Shown here piece by piece: positions 15,176-23,834 of a DNA stretch of 64,000 nt. Source of the DNA: an uncultured Spirochaetota bacterium (lineage in GTDB: Bacteria; Spirochaetota; Spirochaetia; Treponematales; Rectinemataceae); contig CAIJMU010000155.1 in NCBI GenBank assembly GCA_903821875.1, positions 23,687-87,686 on the forward strand, read 5' to 3'. Numbering within the stretch: position 1 is the first letter of the stretch; each line of letters starts with the position of its first letter. Under the pieces are notes generated by a model, which did no database searches, was not told the origin of the DNA, and worked only from the letters and a program-made list of their open reading frames with translations. The position numbers and the translations under genes are program-made.

Positions 15176-16376
15176 CTTCATCCCCTTCGCGCTGCCCCAC
15201 ATCGGCGTCGAAGAGGAGGAGGCAGTGCTCGCCGTGCTGCGTTCCGGCTGGCTGACCACCGGAAAGGTCGCCCGTGCCCTCGAGGCAGAGTTCGCGGCCT
15301 TTGTAGCGCCTTCCGGAGCGGAGCTGCATGCTCTGGCCGTCAATTCCGCAACCAGCGGCCTCCATCTCGCGCTGGAAGCCGTCGGGGTCGGAGCAGGCGA
15401 CCTTGTCGTCACCTCACCCTACACCTTCACTTCCACCGCTGCTGTCGCGCGCCACCTCGGGGCCGAGCTCCGCTTCTGCGATGTCGGTACTGCCGACTAC
15501 AACCTCGATCCCTCACAATTAGAACGAATACTCTCCGCCGAGCCGAAGGTGAAGGCCGTCATTCCCGTGCACATCGGAGGGCTCCCCTGCGACATGGATG
15601 CCATCCTGGCGCTCTGCCGTCCACGCGGCATAGCGGTCATCGAGGACGCCGCCCACGCCTTTCCCTCCCGCACGAAGGCCGGCTTCGCCGGCACCCTGGG
15701 TGACATCGGGGTCTATTCCTTCTACGCAACCAAGACCATGACCACGGGCGAGGGTGGCATGATCGTAACCGCCAACGCTGCCTATGCAAAACGCATGACG
15801 ACGATGCGCCTCCACGGTTTTGACCGTGAAGCCTGGGACCGCTATACCTCGAAAAAGGCAGCCTGGTACTACGAGGTCGTCGAGGCGGGCTACAAGTACA
15901 ACCTGCCCGACATCCTCGCGGCCCTCGGCCGTGTCCAGCTCGCGAAGGCCGACCGCCTCAGGGACGAGCGGGTCGCCATCTCCGATCGTTACAACACTGC
16001 CTTTTCCGGCCTGCCCGGCCTTGCCCTTCCACCCAGGGGGACAGGCGGAAGCGCGGCCCACGCCTGGCACCTCTATGCCCTCCGCGTATCCGGTTCTGAC
16101 CCAGGGACCCGCGGGCGCAGGGATGGTCTCATCGAAGCCCTCAGCGCTGCGGGCATCGGCTCCTCGGTGCACTTCATACCCCTCCACCTGATGCCGTACT
16201 ACGCGAAGCGCTATTCCCTGTCTCCCTCCTCCTTCCCCCTGGCCCTCGCGAAATTCGAATCGAGCGTCTCGCTCCCGATCTGGCCTGGCATGGGCGAGAC
16301 GGCCATGATGCGGGTCATCGACGCGGTCTCAACCTGGGCGGCCACGCCCAGGTCACAGGGCGGGGCCGATGCATGA
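15159..16376 (+). CDS. DegT/DnrJ/EryC1/StrS family sugar aminotransferase
   Basis: The 405-residue PLP enzyme begins IPFALPHIGVEEEEAVLAVL, has AVNSATSGLHLAL at the cofactor phosphate site, VIEDAAHAF, and the PLP lysine in YSFYATKTMTTGEGG at about K192. A GYKYNLPDILAALG segment and IPLHLMPYY near the end are also standard. It probably aminates the 4-keto sugar made by the dehydratase upstream. The start at 15159 overlaps that gene by 17 nt; the alternative at 15132 adds an unlikely tail. Its stop overlaps the next gene by 8 nt. Confidence 0.9.
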   Translation: MKASSDFIPFALPHIGVEEEEAVLAVLRSGWLTTGKVARALEAEFAAFVAPSGAELHALAVNSATSGLHLALEAVGVGAGDLVVTSPYTFTSTAAVARHLGAELRFCDVGTADYNLDPSQLERILSAEPKVKAVIPVHIGGLPCDMDAILALCRPRGIAVIEDAAHAFPSRTKAGFAGTLGDIGVYSFYATKTMTTGEGGMIVTANAAYAKRMTTMRLHGFDREAWDRYTSKKAAWYYEVVEAGYKYNLPDILAALGRVQLAKADRLRDERVAISDRYNTAFSGLPGLALPPRGTGGSAAHAWHLYALRVSGSDPGTRGRRDGLIEALSAAGIGSSVHFIPLHLMPYYAKRYSLSPSSFPLALAKFESSVSLPIWPGMGETAMMRVIDAVSTWAATPRSQGGADA

Positions 16377-18468
16377 GGGCCTGGCCTGGCCCCAGAATGG
16401 AGCCGATTCGGCGATAGCCCTCTCGGATATCGTGATGGACGGGCTCGTCAACGTCGCCCATGTTCGGGCGCCTGCCCCCCATGGCCGGATCCGCGCACTC
16501 AAGTCCCCGACCCTGCCCAGCGGCTACCTCATGATCACCGCGAAGGACATTCCAGGTGCCCAGTTCCTGCCCGGCCTCGATTCGAAGATCCCCCTCCTTG
16601 CCTCGGGAACCTTCTGCTGGAAGGGCGAGCCCGTAGCGCTGATCGTCGGTCCCGATCCCAACATAGTCGCCGAACTCGCAGCGACAGCCTCGGTGGAGTG
16701 GGAAGAACTCCCGGCCCTCCTCGACGGATCGGGGAGCCCGAGCTCCTCGGTTGTCGCGAGGCGCAGCTTCAGCCTCGGCGACGTGGACGAAGCCTGCAAT
16801 CAGGCGACAACGCTCCTCGAAGATACCTGGAGGTCGAGTACCCTCGAGCACTGGTACAGCGAGCCTCAGGGGGCAATCGCCTGGTCGACCCAGGGCCGCG
16901 TGATAGTGCGCACAGCGACACAGTGGCCCTCGCACGTGCGGGAGTGCGTCGCAGCAGCCCTTGGAGCTGATCTTGCCCGGATCCGCGTGATCCCTACCCT
17001 CCTCGGGGTCCATCTCGACGGAAAGATCTGGTACCCCTCCATGCTCGCCTGCCACGCTGCCCTTGCCTCGCGTGCGGCAGGGAAGCCTGCCCGCGTCCTC
17101 TTCACGCGCGAGGAGGATTTCCTGTACAGCCCCAAGGGAGCGCGCGTGATCATCTCCTCGCGCGCTGCCCTTGATTCGCAGGGCAGACTCTCGGCCATCG
17201 ATGCCCGCATCACCCTCGACATAGGGGCAGGGGTTGCCTTCGCACGGGCCATGTTGGTCGAGGCGGGGACGGCCATGATCGGCGCCTGGAACTGCCCGAA
17301 CCTGCGCATCGAGGCTGTCGCCGTGACAACAAACACGCCGCCTGCCGGAGCCTTTGCCGGCCTCGGTGCAGCCCACGCCTTCTTCGCTGCCGGTGCCCTC
17401 GCAACCCGACTCGCAGAGGCCATCGACGAGGATCCCATATCCTGGATGTCTGACCAGGTCCTGTCCCGTGGCATGGCCCATCCCTCGGGCGAAGCCCTCC
17501 GCGTGGAACTTCCCGTCCGCAGCATCGGCGGGCGCGTGGCCGCCGCAAGCGATTTCAGGAGACGGCATGCTTCGTACGAATTGCTCCGGAAACGCGGGAC
17601 TGCAGCGGGCATCCAGAAGGGCATCGGCTACGCCTTTGCGTTCCAGTCCGACGGTATCTTCGCCTCCGACGATCCGGGCGACAACTATTCCATGGAAGCG
17701 GTCCTCGACAAGGACCTGAAGCTCTCGATCGCCTCGACCTGCGCCCCGCCAGACGGAGGCATCTCCTCTCTCTGGCGCGGTGAGGCTGCAAGGATCCTCT
17801 CCCTCCCCCTCGAAGACATCATAATAATCCCCCCCGACACAGACCTCGCCCCGCCTTCGGGGCCGGGCATCAGGTCGCGCTCCATCTCGGTTTCAGGAAG
17901 GCTCGTCACCCGCGTCTGCCAGGCCATCAGGAAGCGCCGCTTCAGGGATCCCCTTCCCATCCCGGCCAAGGCCTCGGCGCGTGTCGAACGTGGCCTCACC
18001 TGGACCGAGACCGGCATGCAGGGCAGCCCCTTCATGAACGCCGCCTGGGCTGCTGCCGTAGTCGAGGTCGAGATCAACTCCTTTACAGGGGAGACCCGCC
18101 CCACGGGCCTCTGGCTCTGCATCGACGGTGGCCATATCCTGTCCACCGAAAAGGCTGCCAAGTCCCTCCGGGCCGCGAGCCTTGATGCGCTCTGGGCGAG
18201 CGCGGGTGAGGAAGTCATGTTCGAGTCCGGGGGAGTCCTCCATTCGGGCTACTACTCCTACTCCCACGGAACAAGGAAGAGCCTTGTACCAGTGGCCATC
18301 GAGTTCATAGACCCCGATCGCGCGACGCCTCCACGGGGAATCGGGGAGCTGCCCTTCCACTGCATCCCTGCTGCCTTCCTCTCCGCCGCCTCGCAGGCTC
18401 TCGGTGCACCCATAACCAGTCTGCCCCTCCATACCGAGGCCAAGCTCCGCGCGCGGTCCGAACCATGA
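16369..18468 (+). CDS. molybdenum hydroxylase large subunit (xanthine dehydrogenase family)
   Basis: The 699-residue protein matches the molybdopterin-binding subunit of the xanthine dehydrogenase/aldehyde oxidase family: ALSDIVMDGLVNVAHVRAPA at the start, FLYSPKGARVII in the Mo-binding part, and the catalytic glutamate in RGIGELPFHC at about E660. Substrate is not predictable. It is shorter and more divergent than classical XdhB (about 750-780). The genes for the 2Fe-2S and FAD subunits follow with overlaps, so a complete three-subunit enzyme is encoded. No XdhC or cofactor-insertion gene is in the window. Its linkage to sugar amination genes is unusual. Confidence 0.88.
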   Translation: MHEGLAWPQNGADSAIALSDIVMDGLVNVAHVRAPAPHGRIRALKSPTLPSGYLMITAKDIPGAQFLPGLDSKIPLLASGTFCWKGEPVALIVGPDPNIVAELAATASVEWEELPALLDGSGSPSSSVVARRSFSLGDVDEACNQATTLLEDTWRSSTLEHWYSEPQGAIAWSTQGRVIVRTATQWPSHVRECVAAALGADLARIRVIPTLLGVHLDGKIWYPSMLACHAALASRAAGKPARVLFTREEDFLYSPKGARVIISSRAALDSQGRLSAIDARITLDIGAGVAFARAMLVEAGTAMIGAWNCPNLRIEAVAVTTNTPPAGAFAGLGAAHAFFAAGALATRLAEAIDEDPISWMSDQVLSRGMAHPSGEALRVELPVRSIGGRVAAASDFRRRHASYELLRKRGTAAGIQKGIGYAFAFQSDGIFASDDPGDNYSMEAVLDKDLKLSIASTCAPPDGGISSLWRGEAARILSLPLEDIIIIPPDTDLAPPSGPGIRSRSISVSGRLVTRVCQAIRKRRFRDPLPIPAKASARVERGLTWTETGMQGSPFMNAAWAAAVVEVEINSFTGETRPTGLWLCIDGGHILSTEKAAKSLRAASLDALWASAGEEVMFESGGVLHSGYYSYSHGTRKSLVPVAIEFIDPDRATPPRGIGELPFHCIPAAFLSAASQALGAPITSLPLHTEAKLRARSEP

Positions 18469-18953
18469 TCGTCAACTTCATCCTCAACGGAGAGGATGTA
18501 AGCCTCCGCGCGAGGTCGGGAGACCGTCTCATCGACATCCTCCGCGACAGCTTCGGCCTCCACGCTGCCAAGGCCGACTGCCGCAAGGGTACCTGCGGGA
18601 AGTGCCTGGTAGTCATGGACGGCAGACTCGTGCCTGCCTGCATGGTCCTCGCCTTCAAGGTCAGGGGCCGCGAGGTTATCACCATCGAGGGCTTTGTCCA
18701 GACCGATGAGTACAAGGACGTCGCCGAGGGCATCCGCGAGGTCGGGCTCGAAACCTGCGGCTTCTGTGATGCCGGAGTCATCCTGGCCATCGCCTCAGCG
18801 ATAGAGGGCCAGACGCGTCCAGACCGCACAGAGATCATCGAAGCCCTTTCCTCGGTACAGTGCCGCTGCACCGATCCCGAGACCACACTCCGGGCAGCCC
18901 TCGCCGCCGCTGACGCAAAAGACCGGAGGCTGTACGCCCGTGACCGCAAGTGA
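18465..18953 (+). CDS. 2Fe-2S subunit of molybdenum hydroxylase
   Basis: The 162-residue protein has both clusters of this family. The plant-ferredoxin type cluster uses C39, C44, C47 and C59. The second, all-helical cluster uses C98, C101, C133 and C135 (ETCGFCDAG and VQCRC). It passes electrons from the Mo centre to FAD. Start overlaps the large-subunit gene in an ATGA arrangement. All eight cysteines are present, so it should be functional. Confidence 0.93.
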   Translation: MIVNFILNGEDVSLRARSGDRLIDILRDSFGLHAAKADCRKGTCGKCLVVMDGRLVPACMVLAFKVRGREVITIEGFVQTDEYKDVAEGIREVGLETCGFCDAGVILAIASAIEGQTRPDRTEIIEALSSVQCRCTDPETTLRAALAAADAKDRRLYARDRK

Positions 18954-19764
18954 AGTCCACCTGCCCGTAAGCATCCCCGAGCTCCTCGAACTCCTGAAAC
19001 GGAATCCCCAGCTCCTCCTCTTCGCTGGAGGAACCGGCATCCTCAGGGAAAAGGGCAGCAGATTCATCGACCTGCCCCCCTCCATCGCTCTCCTGGACAA
19101 TGTGGCCGAACTCCGGACGGTGACCCGTACCGAGCGCTATGTCGAACTCGGTTCAGGCCTCAGGCTTTCGGAGATCCTTTCCTTCAAGCAGGGAACAATC
19201 GCCCCGATACTCAGGGAGGCCATAGCCGGCATAGCCAACCCGGTAATCAGGAATCTCGCGACACTTGGCGGGAACCTCGCCTGTCGCGAGCGCTTCATGG
19301 ACTCCTGGTCAGCCCTCGCCTGCCTCGATGCCCTCCTTGAAATCAGGGAGCCCTCGGGTAGCCATTGGATGAACGTAAACCGCCTCATCGGTGAGACGGG
19401 GAAGCCTGCCCTCCCCCCTGTCATGGTGATCTCACGCATACGTGTCCCCGTGGACTCCTGGCCCTTCATCCTGGTCCGGAAGCTCGGCCAGGCCGGCTGG
19501 CCCGGGGATGACACCTGGACCTTTGCCGCCCTCGCCAAGATAGACAAGGGCTACCTCGTCGATCTCCGCCTCGCCATGGGAGGGAGATGCGGACTCCGCT
19601 TCCCCGAACTCGACTCGCGCCTTGAGGGTTCGAGCCTTCCACTCGGGACGAAGGAGGTCGTGGCACTTGTGGCCGACTATCGTGAGGCCGCCTGGGAGCT
19701 GGATCCCGACGCCGCCTTACCCTTCTCCCGGATGGCCGACCTTGCCCTCGGAAAGCTACGATAA
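18940..19764 (+). CDS. FAD-binding subunit of molybdenum hydroxylase
   Basis: The 274-residue protein has LLLFAGGTGIL in the FAD pyrophosphate loop and GIANPVIRNLATLGGNLA, both standard in the FAD subunit (CoxM/XdhB type). It starts with GTG at 18940 inside the end of the 2Fe-2S gene. The order large subunit, Fe-S, FAD is one of several seen in this family. No frameshift is visible. Confidence 0.9.
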   Translation: MTASEVHLPVSIPELLELLKRNPQLLLFAGGTGILREKGSRFIDLPPSIALLDNVAELRTVTRTERYVELGSGLRLSEILSFKQGTIAPILREAIAGIANPVIRNLATLGGNLACRERFMDSWSALACLDALLEIREPSGSHWMNVNRLIGETGKPALPPVMVISRIRVPVDSWPFILVRKLGQAGWPGDDTWTFAALAKIDKGYLVDLRLAMGGRCGLRFPELDSRLEGSSLPLGTKEVVALVADYREAAWELDPDAALPFSRMADLALGKLR

Positions 19765-19768
19765 CTGT

Positions 19769-20557
19769 ATGCTTCCCTCAGCTGGCCGCCTCTGGCTCAT
19801 CCCGAATCTGATAGCTCCCGGCTCCCCCGAGACAGCCCTCCCCCCCGCCACCCTGGACCGGGTGAGGACCCTCCGGCGCTTTGTCGTCGAAGGAGAGCGC
19901 GCCGGGTGGCGCTTTCTGTCAGCCATCCTCGAGCGTCCCGCCCTTGAGCTCGTGGAGTTCTCGGTCCTCGACGAACATACGGCTATGGAGGAGATCGAGC
20001 GCCTCCTGGCACCTGCCCTCGCGGGCGAGGACCTCGGCCTCATTTCCGAGGCGGGAATGCCCTGCATCGCCGATCCCGGTGCTCCCCTCGTCGCCCTCGC
20101 CCATGAACGAGGCATACGAGTGATCCCCCTCGTCGGACCCTCCTCGATCTTTCTCGCCCTGGCTGCCTCGGGCCTGGACGGCCAGCACTTTTCCTTCCTC
20201 GGCTACCTTCCCTCCGACAGGGAGGGTCGAAGGGTTGCCCTGCGCGCCATCGACCGGGGCATCGCAGAGGATGGTGCAACCCGGATCTTCATCGAAGCCC
20301 CCTACCGGAACGATCACCTCCTTGAAGATTGCCTGGCCTGCCTTTCCCCCCAGACCCGACTCTGCGTCGCCAAAAACATAGGGGCGCCTGACGAATCCAT
20401 TCTGCAGGGAAGGGTTTCCGCCCTTCGCCAGACCCCTGCCCCGATCGGAAAATCACCGACCATCTTCCTGGCTGGCATGGTCCCGGGCCTCGTACTTGAC
20501 CGACCCCCTCCCCCTCGCAATAGTCAATTGAAGCGGATTCACGAAGGCAGGAAATGA
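19769..20557 (+). CDS. RsmI-like SAM-dependent methyltransferase, short form
   Basis: This is a tetrapyrrole-methylase fold protein. LISEAGMPCIADPG corresponds to the SAM-loop of RsmI (ISDAGTPGISDPG), followed by VIPLVGPSSIFLALAASGL and FSFLGYLPSDREGR, and later FIEAPYRNDHLLEDCL. RsmI modifies C1402 of 16S rRNA. At 262 residues and with the changed loop this is the short RsmI-like branch, so the exact target is open. The ATG at 19769 is 4 nt after the FAD subunit stop. Confidence 0.78.
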   Translation: MLPSAGRLWLIPNLIAPGSPETALPPATLDRVRTLRRFVVEGERAGWRFLSAILERPALELVEFSVLDEHTAMEEIERLLAPALAGEDLGLISEAGMPCIADPGAPLVALAHERGIRVIPLVGPSSIFLALAASGLDGQHFSFLGYLPSDREGRRVALRAIDRGIAEDGATRIFIEAPYRNDHLLEDCLACLSPQTRLCVAKNIGAPDESILQGRVSALRQTPAPIGKSPTIFLAGMVPGLVLDRPPPPRNSQLKRIHEGRK

Positions 20558-21321
20558 ACTACATCGAGGCATACCCCGACGCGACAGTCCAGTTTTCTCC
20601 CTTTGCCTTCTCGAATACAGGTGTCATAAAGTCCCAGACAGTCCTCAAGCTCGACACCTATAGCCTCGTCACAGTCCCGTGGCAGTTCTCGATGACGAAG
20701 GCCATCCTCCTCGGTTCCTTCTCGTTGGATGAAATCAGCTTCTTCCAGCGCTTCAGGGCTTCCGTAGCCAGCCTTTCACTGGGAGTCCAGCGCCCCGACG
20801 AGCGTCAGCCCATCAAGGTCTTTGCCCGCTGCACCGTCAGCGCCATCGGCCCGATGAAGGACAAGAAGGGCATAGCCCTGATAGTCCTCGAGTGGAAGCC
20901 GATGCCCCCCGATCTCGCGGAGATCCTGGGCCGCTACCTCGACCTCGTCGAGCGCCTCAAGGTCGAGGTCGGCGACTACAAGGACAAGTTCATCCAGATC
21001 AGCCCGACCACGGCCAAGCGCCTCGGTTATAACAACTATGCGGTTCTCCGCAAGGGTGGGGAGCAGGCGAAGATAGCCCTCTTTTCGCTCGCTTCCAACC
21101 GCCTCGATTTCCTCGAATCCATGAACTCGCCCGACCGCCTTGTCGGCGAGCAGGTCGTCATCGACCTCTTCTTCCTGAAATACCGCTTCTCCGTGTCGGG
21201 AACCATCGACTCCGCGACCAGGCTCCCCACCGGCGTCCAACGCAGCAAGCTTGTCATCGGATTCTCCGCCGAGCTCATGCACATCCTCGAGGAATACTTC
21301 AACCAGCACGGAATGTCCTAG
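20554..21321 (+). CDS. PilZ-like conserved protein
   Basis: The 255-residue soluble protein looks like two similar halves: one with GSFSLDEISFFQRF and a beta-rich FARCTVSAIGPMKDKKGIAL, and another with VVIDLFFLKYRFSVSGTIDS and KLVIGFSAELMHILEEYF. Beta-barrel strands of this kind occur in PilZ proteins of spirochaetes, but a canonical RxxxR plus D/NxSxxG c-di-GMP motif is not obvious to me. So c-di-GMP binding is a guess. It overlaps the RsmI-like gene in ATGA fashion and ends 2 nt before the CCA-transferase. Confidence 0.55.
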   Translation: MNYIEAYPDATVQFSPFAFSNTGVIKSQTVLKLDTYSLVTVPWQFSMTKAILLGSFSLDEISFFQRFRASVASLSLGVQRPDERQPIKVFARCTVSAIGPMKDKKGIALIVLEWKPMPPDLAEILGRYLDLVERLKVEVGDYKDKFIQISPTTAKRLGYNNYAVLRKGGEQAKIALFSLASNRLDFLESMNSPDRLVGEQVVIDLFFLKYRFSVSGTIDSATRLPTGVQRSKLVIGFSAELMHILEEYFNQHGMS

Positions 21322-21323
21322 GA

Positions 21324-22697
21324 ATGGCCATCCTCCCTGTCTTGTCGCCCCTAGCCCTGTCCCGCGAGCTCCTCGAATTTGCACGGGTCTTCAAGGATGC
21401 CGGGCATTCCCTCTATTTCGTCGGAGGGGCGATCCGGGACTCCCTCCTCGGACGCAGGGCCAGCGACTTCGATGCCGCCACCGACGCAGGGCCAGAAGCT
21501 GTTGTCGCACTTTTCAGGCGGGTCATACCGACAGGCATCAAGCACGGCACGGTGACCGTCCTGTGGAGGGGCCAGGAGATCGAGACCACCACCTTCCGCA
21601 GCGAAGCCGGCTACAGCGATGGCCGCCATCCAGACCAGGTGCGCTTCGGTGTCAGCATCGAGGAGGACCTCGCGCGGCGGGATTTTACCATCAACGCCAT
21701 GGCTTACGAGCCCTTCGAACGGAGGATCGTCGATCCCCACGGCGGAGCAGCCGACCTCCGTGCGTGCCTGATCCGCGCCGTCGGCACGGCCTCCGAGCGC
21801 TTCGACGAGGACGGGCTCCGCATCCTCCGCGCCGCACGCTTTGCAAGCCAGCTCGGCTTCCAGATAGAAGCGGCTACACTCTCTGCCATGGCCTTGCGGG
21901 GCGCAGCTGTCGAATCTCTTTCCCCCGAACGCGTCCGCGACGAACTGTCAAAGACCCTCATGTCCCCGAATCCCTCACGCGGCCTCCGCATCCTCGAAGA
22001 TACGGGCATCCTTGTCCGGATCCTTCCCGAACTCGCCGAGGGTCGCGGGGTGGAACAGAAGGGCAGCCATGTCTTCGACGTGCTCGACCACTCCCTCGTA
22101 GCCCTCGACGCAGCGCAGGGCGGCCTCGAGCTCCGCCTCGCAGCCCTCTTCCATGACGTAGGCAAGAGCCGCGCCAAGGCCATCGGAGCCGACGGCGTGC
22201 CCACCTTCCACCGCCACGAGGAAATCTCTGCCACCATGACCGAAGGGGCGCTCAGGCGGCTCCGCTATCCCAACGCCACCATCGACTCGGTCGTCCACCT
22301 CGTCGCCCAGCATATGTTCAATTATAACGATTCCTGGTCGGACGGGGCAGTGCGCCGCTTTGTCGCCCGCGTCGGCAGGGAAAGCCTCGAAGGGCTCTAC
22401 GCCCTGCGCCGCGCCGACGCCACGGGCATGACCGGCTTCGGGACCGACGGGAGGAGCCTCGGAGCCCTCCGTGCGCGGGTCGAGGAGGTCCTGGCAGCCG
22501 ACTCGACCCTCGGACTGAAGGACCTGGCCATAGGCGGGAAGGAACTCGCGGACATCGGCGTGCCCCGCGGCCCCGTGATGGGCCGCATGCTGGCCGAACT
22601 CCTCGAAGCCGTCCTCGACGACCCGGCCCTCAACACGCCTGGACGCCTCATTGAAATTGCAGGCCTCATGAAGGGCAAGCACGGGCTCGGGCCCTGA
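21324..22697 (+). CDS. cca: CCA tRNA nucleotidyltransferase with HD domain
   Basis: Class II polymerase-beta-type enzyme that builds or repairs tRNA 3' CCA ends. Residues 26-55 contain GHSLYFVGGAIRDSLLGRRASDFDAAT with the catalytic DxD. RRDFTINAMAY and EDGLRILRAARFASQLGF follow, as in all members. An HD domain (LAALFHDVGKS, about 274-284) is fused behind, as in the bacterial CCA-HD type. It is the last gene of the loaP run and meets the minus-strand signalling genes tail to tail. Confidence 0.94.
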   Translation: MAILPVLSPLALSRELLEFARVFKDAGHSLYFVGGAIRDSLLGRRASDFDAATDAGPEAVVALFRRVIPTGIKHGTVTVLWRGQEIETTTFRSEAGYSDGRHPDQVRFGVSIEEDLARRDFTINAMAYEPFERRIVDPHGGAADLRACLIRAVGTASERFDEDGLRILRAARFASQLGFQIEAATLSAMALRGAAVESLSPERVRDELSKTLMSPNPSRGLRILEDTGILVRILPELAEGRGVEQKGSHVFDVLDHSLVALDAAQGGLELRLAALFHDVGKSRAKAIGADGVPTFHRHEEISATMTEGALRRLRYPNATIDSVVHLVAQHMFNYNDSWSDGAVRRFVARVGRESLEGLYALRRADATGMTGFGTDGRSLGALRARVEEVLAADSTLGLKDLAIGGKELADIGVPRGPVMGRMLAELLEAVLDDPALNTPGRLIEIAGLMKGKHGLGP

Positions 22698-22709
22698 AAG
22701 GCCAGAGGC

Positions 22710-23834
22710 CTAGGCCACGGCAGAAGGCCGTAAAGGAAGCGCAAAATGAAAGCTGCTTCCCCTTCCCTCCTCGCTTTCCACCCAGAGCCTGCCGCCGTGC
22801 CTTTCGACAAAATCCTTGCAGATGATCAGGCCCAGGCCGCTGCTCGGCTCGCCCTCAGTCCCCTTGCGGTTGTTGTGGGCATCGATCCGGAACAGACCGA
22901 CAAGCATCGCGCTGTCCATCCCTATTCCCGTATCGCTGATTGAAAGCCTAACTGAATCTTCGCCTGATTGGGTAGCCGCGATGGTGACTTCCCCGCCCTT
23001 CCTGGTGAATTTCACCGCATTGGTTACAAGGTTCCGGAGGATGGACTCGAGCATGTATTCGTCGGCTACTACCTCCAGGCCTTTGGGGATTTCAAGCCGT
23101 ATCTGTACTCCCTTCGCAGTGGCCGAATCAGTAACATGTCCGATACTCTTTTCGACCAGACCCATCAGAGGCAATTGCAGGGCTTCGAAATTCGTCAAGC
23201 CCCTCTGCAATCGCGCCCACTCAAGGAGGTTTTCGAGCAGGCGGTAAAGGTTGGATGCAGAATCGTTCAGACCCTTCGCGAAGGTGATGACCTCTTCCTG
23301 CGACAAGTGCGGCAATTCTTCGAACATCAACTGGGTTGCTCCGAAGAATCCTGCAAAGGGAGTCCGGAGGTCGTGGGCGATGATGGAAAAAAACTTGTCC
23401 TTCGTGGCATTCAGCTCAAGGAGTTCCTGACTCTGCCGGTGGATCTGCAGGTGGGTGCGGATCCTCGCCTTTACCTCCTCGGCGATGAAGGGTTTGTTGA
23501 TGTAGTCGACCCCGCCCAGGGCCAGGGCTGTGACGATGTCGTTGGTGCGGTCCAAGGCGCTGATGAATATGACCGGTATATCCTTCAGTCCCGGGTCGGC
23601 CTTCAGGCGCCGGCAGACCTCGTAGCCGTCCATGCCCGGCATCATTACGTCAAGAAGGATGAGGTCCGGCTTTTCCCGGGCCGCCACCTGCAGCGCCAGT
23701 TCGCCAGAGGGAACCTGACGGACCTTGTAGCCCTCCGTTTTCAGTATTTCCCCGAGCAGTTTGAGATTGGCTGCCACGTCATCCACGACGAGGATGTTCG
23801 GAACGCCCGGGCCTGGTTCCATTCCCTTATCCAT
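22710..23834 (-). CDS. response regulator-histidine kinase hybrid (REC-HisKA-HATPase)
   Basis: The receiver domain comes first, with acceptor D62 (LLDVMMPGMDG) and K at about 114. It is joined directly to HisKA with H154 (FFSIIAHDLRTPFAG) and a HATPase domain with NLVTNAVKFTRKGG, DTGIGM and SGLGLIIC. There is no PAS or membrane segment, so it is a cytosolic relay kinase that takes phosphate or a signal from another kinase. ATG at 23834 is chosen because AAGGAG is 7 nt upstream. It overlaps the end of the hybrid sensor kinase gene by 8 nt, so that kinase is the likely partner. Confidence 0.9.
   Translation of the reverse strand: MDKGMEPGPGVPNILVVDDVAANLKLLGEILKTEGYKVRQVPSGELALQVAAREKPDLILLDVMMPGMDGYEVCRRLKADPGLKDIPVIFISALDRTNDIVTALALGGVDYINKPFIAEEVKARIRTHLQIHRQSQELLELNATKDKFFSIIAHDLRTPFAGFFGATQLMFEELPHLSQEEVITFAKGLNDSASNLYRLLENLLEWARLQRGLTNFEALQLPLMGLVEKSIGHVTDSATAKGVQIRLEIPKGLEVVADEYMLESILRNLVTNAVKFTRKGGEVTIAATQSGEDSVRLSISDTGIGMDSAMLVGLFRIDAHNNRKGTEGEPSSGLGLIICKDFVERHGGRLWVESEEGRGSSFHFALPLRPSAVA

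Noticed and set aside
16315..17624. Long open frames opposite the Mo hydroxylase large subunit
   Set aside because: They are a by-product of GC-rich codon use; the plus strand encodes an unmistakable conserved protein and the opposite products show no motif.
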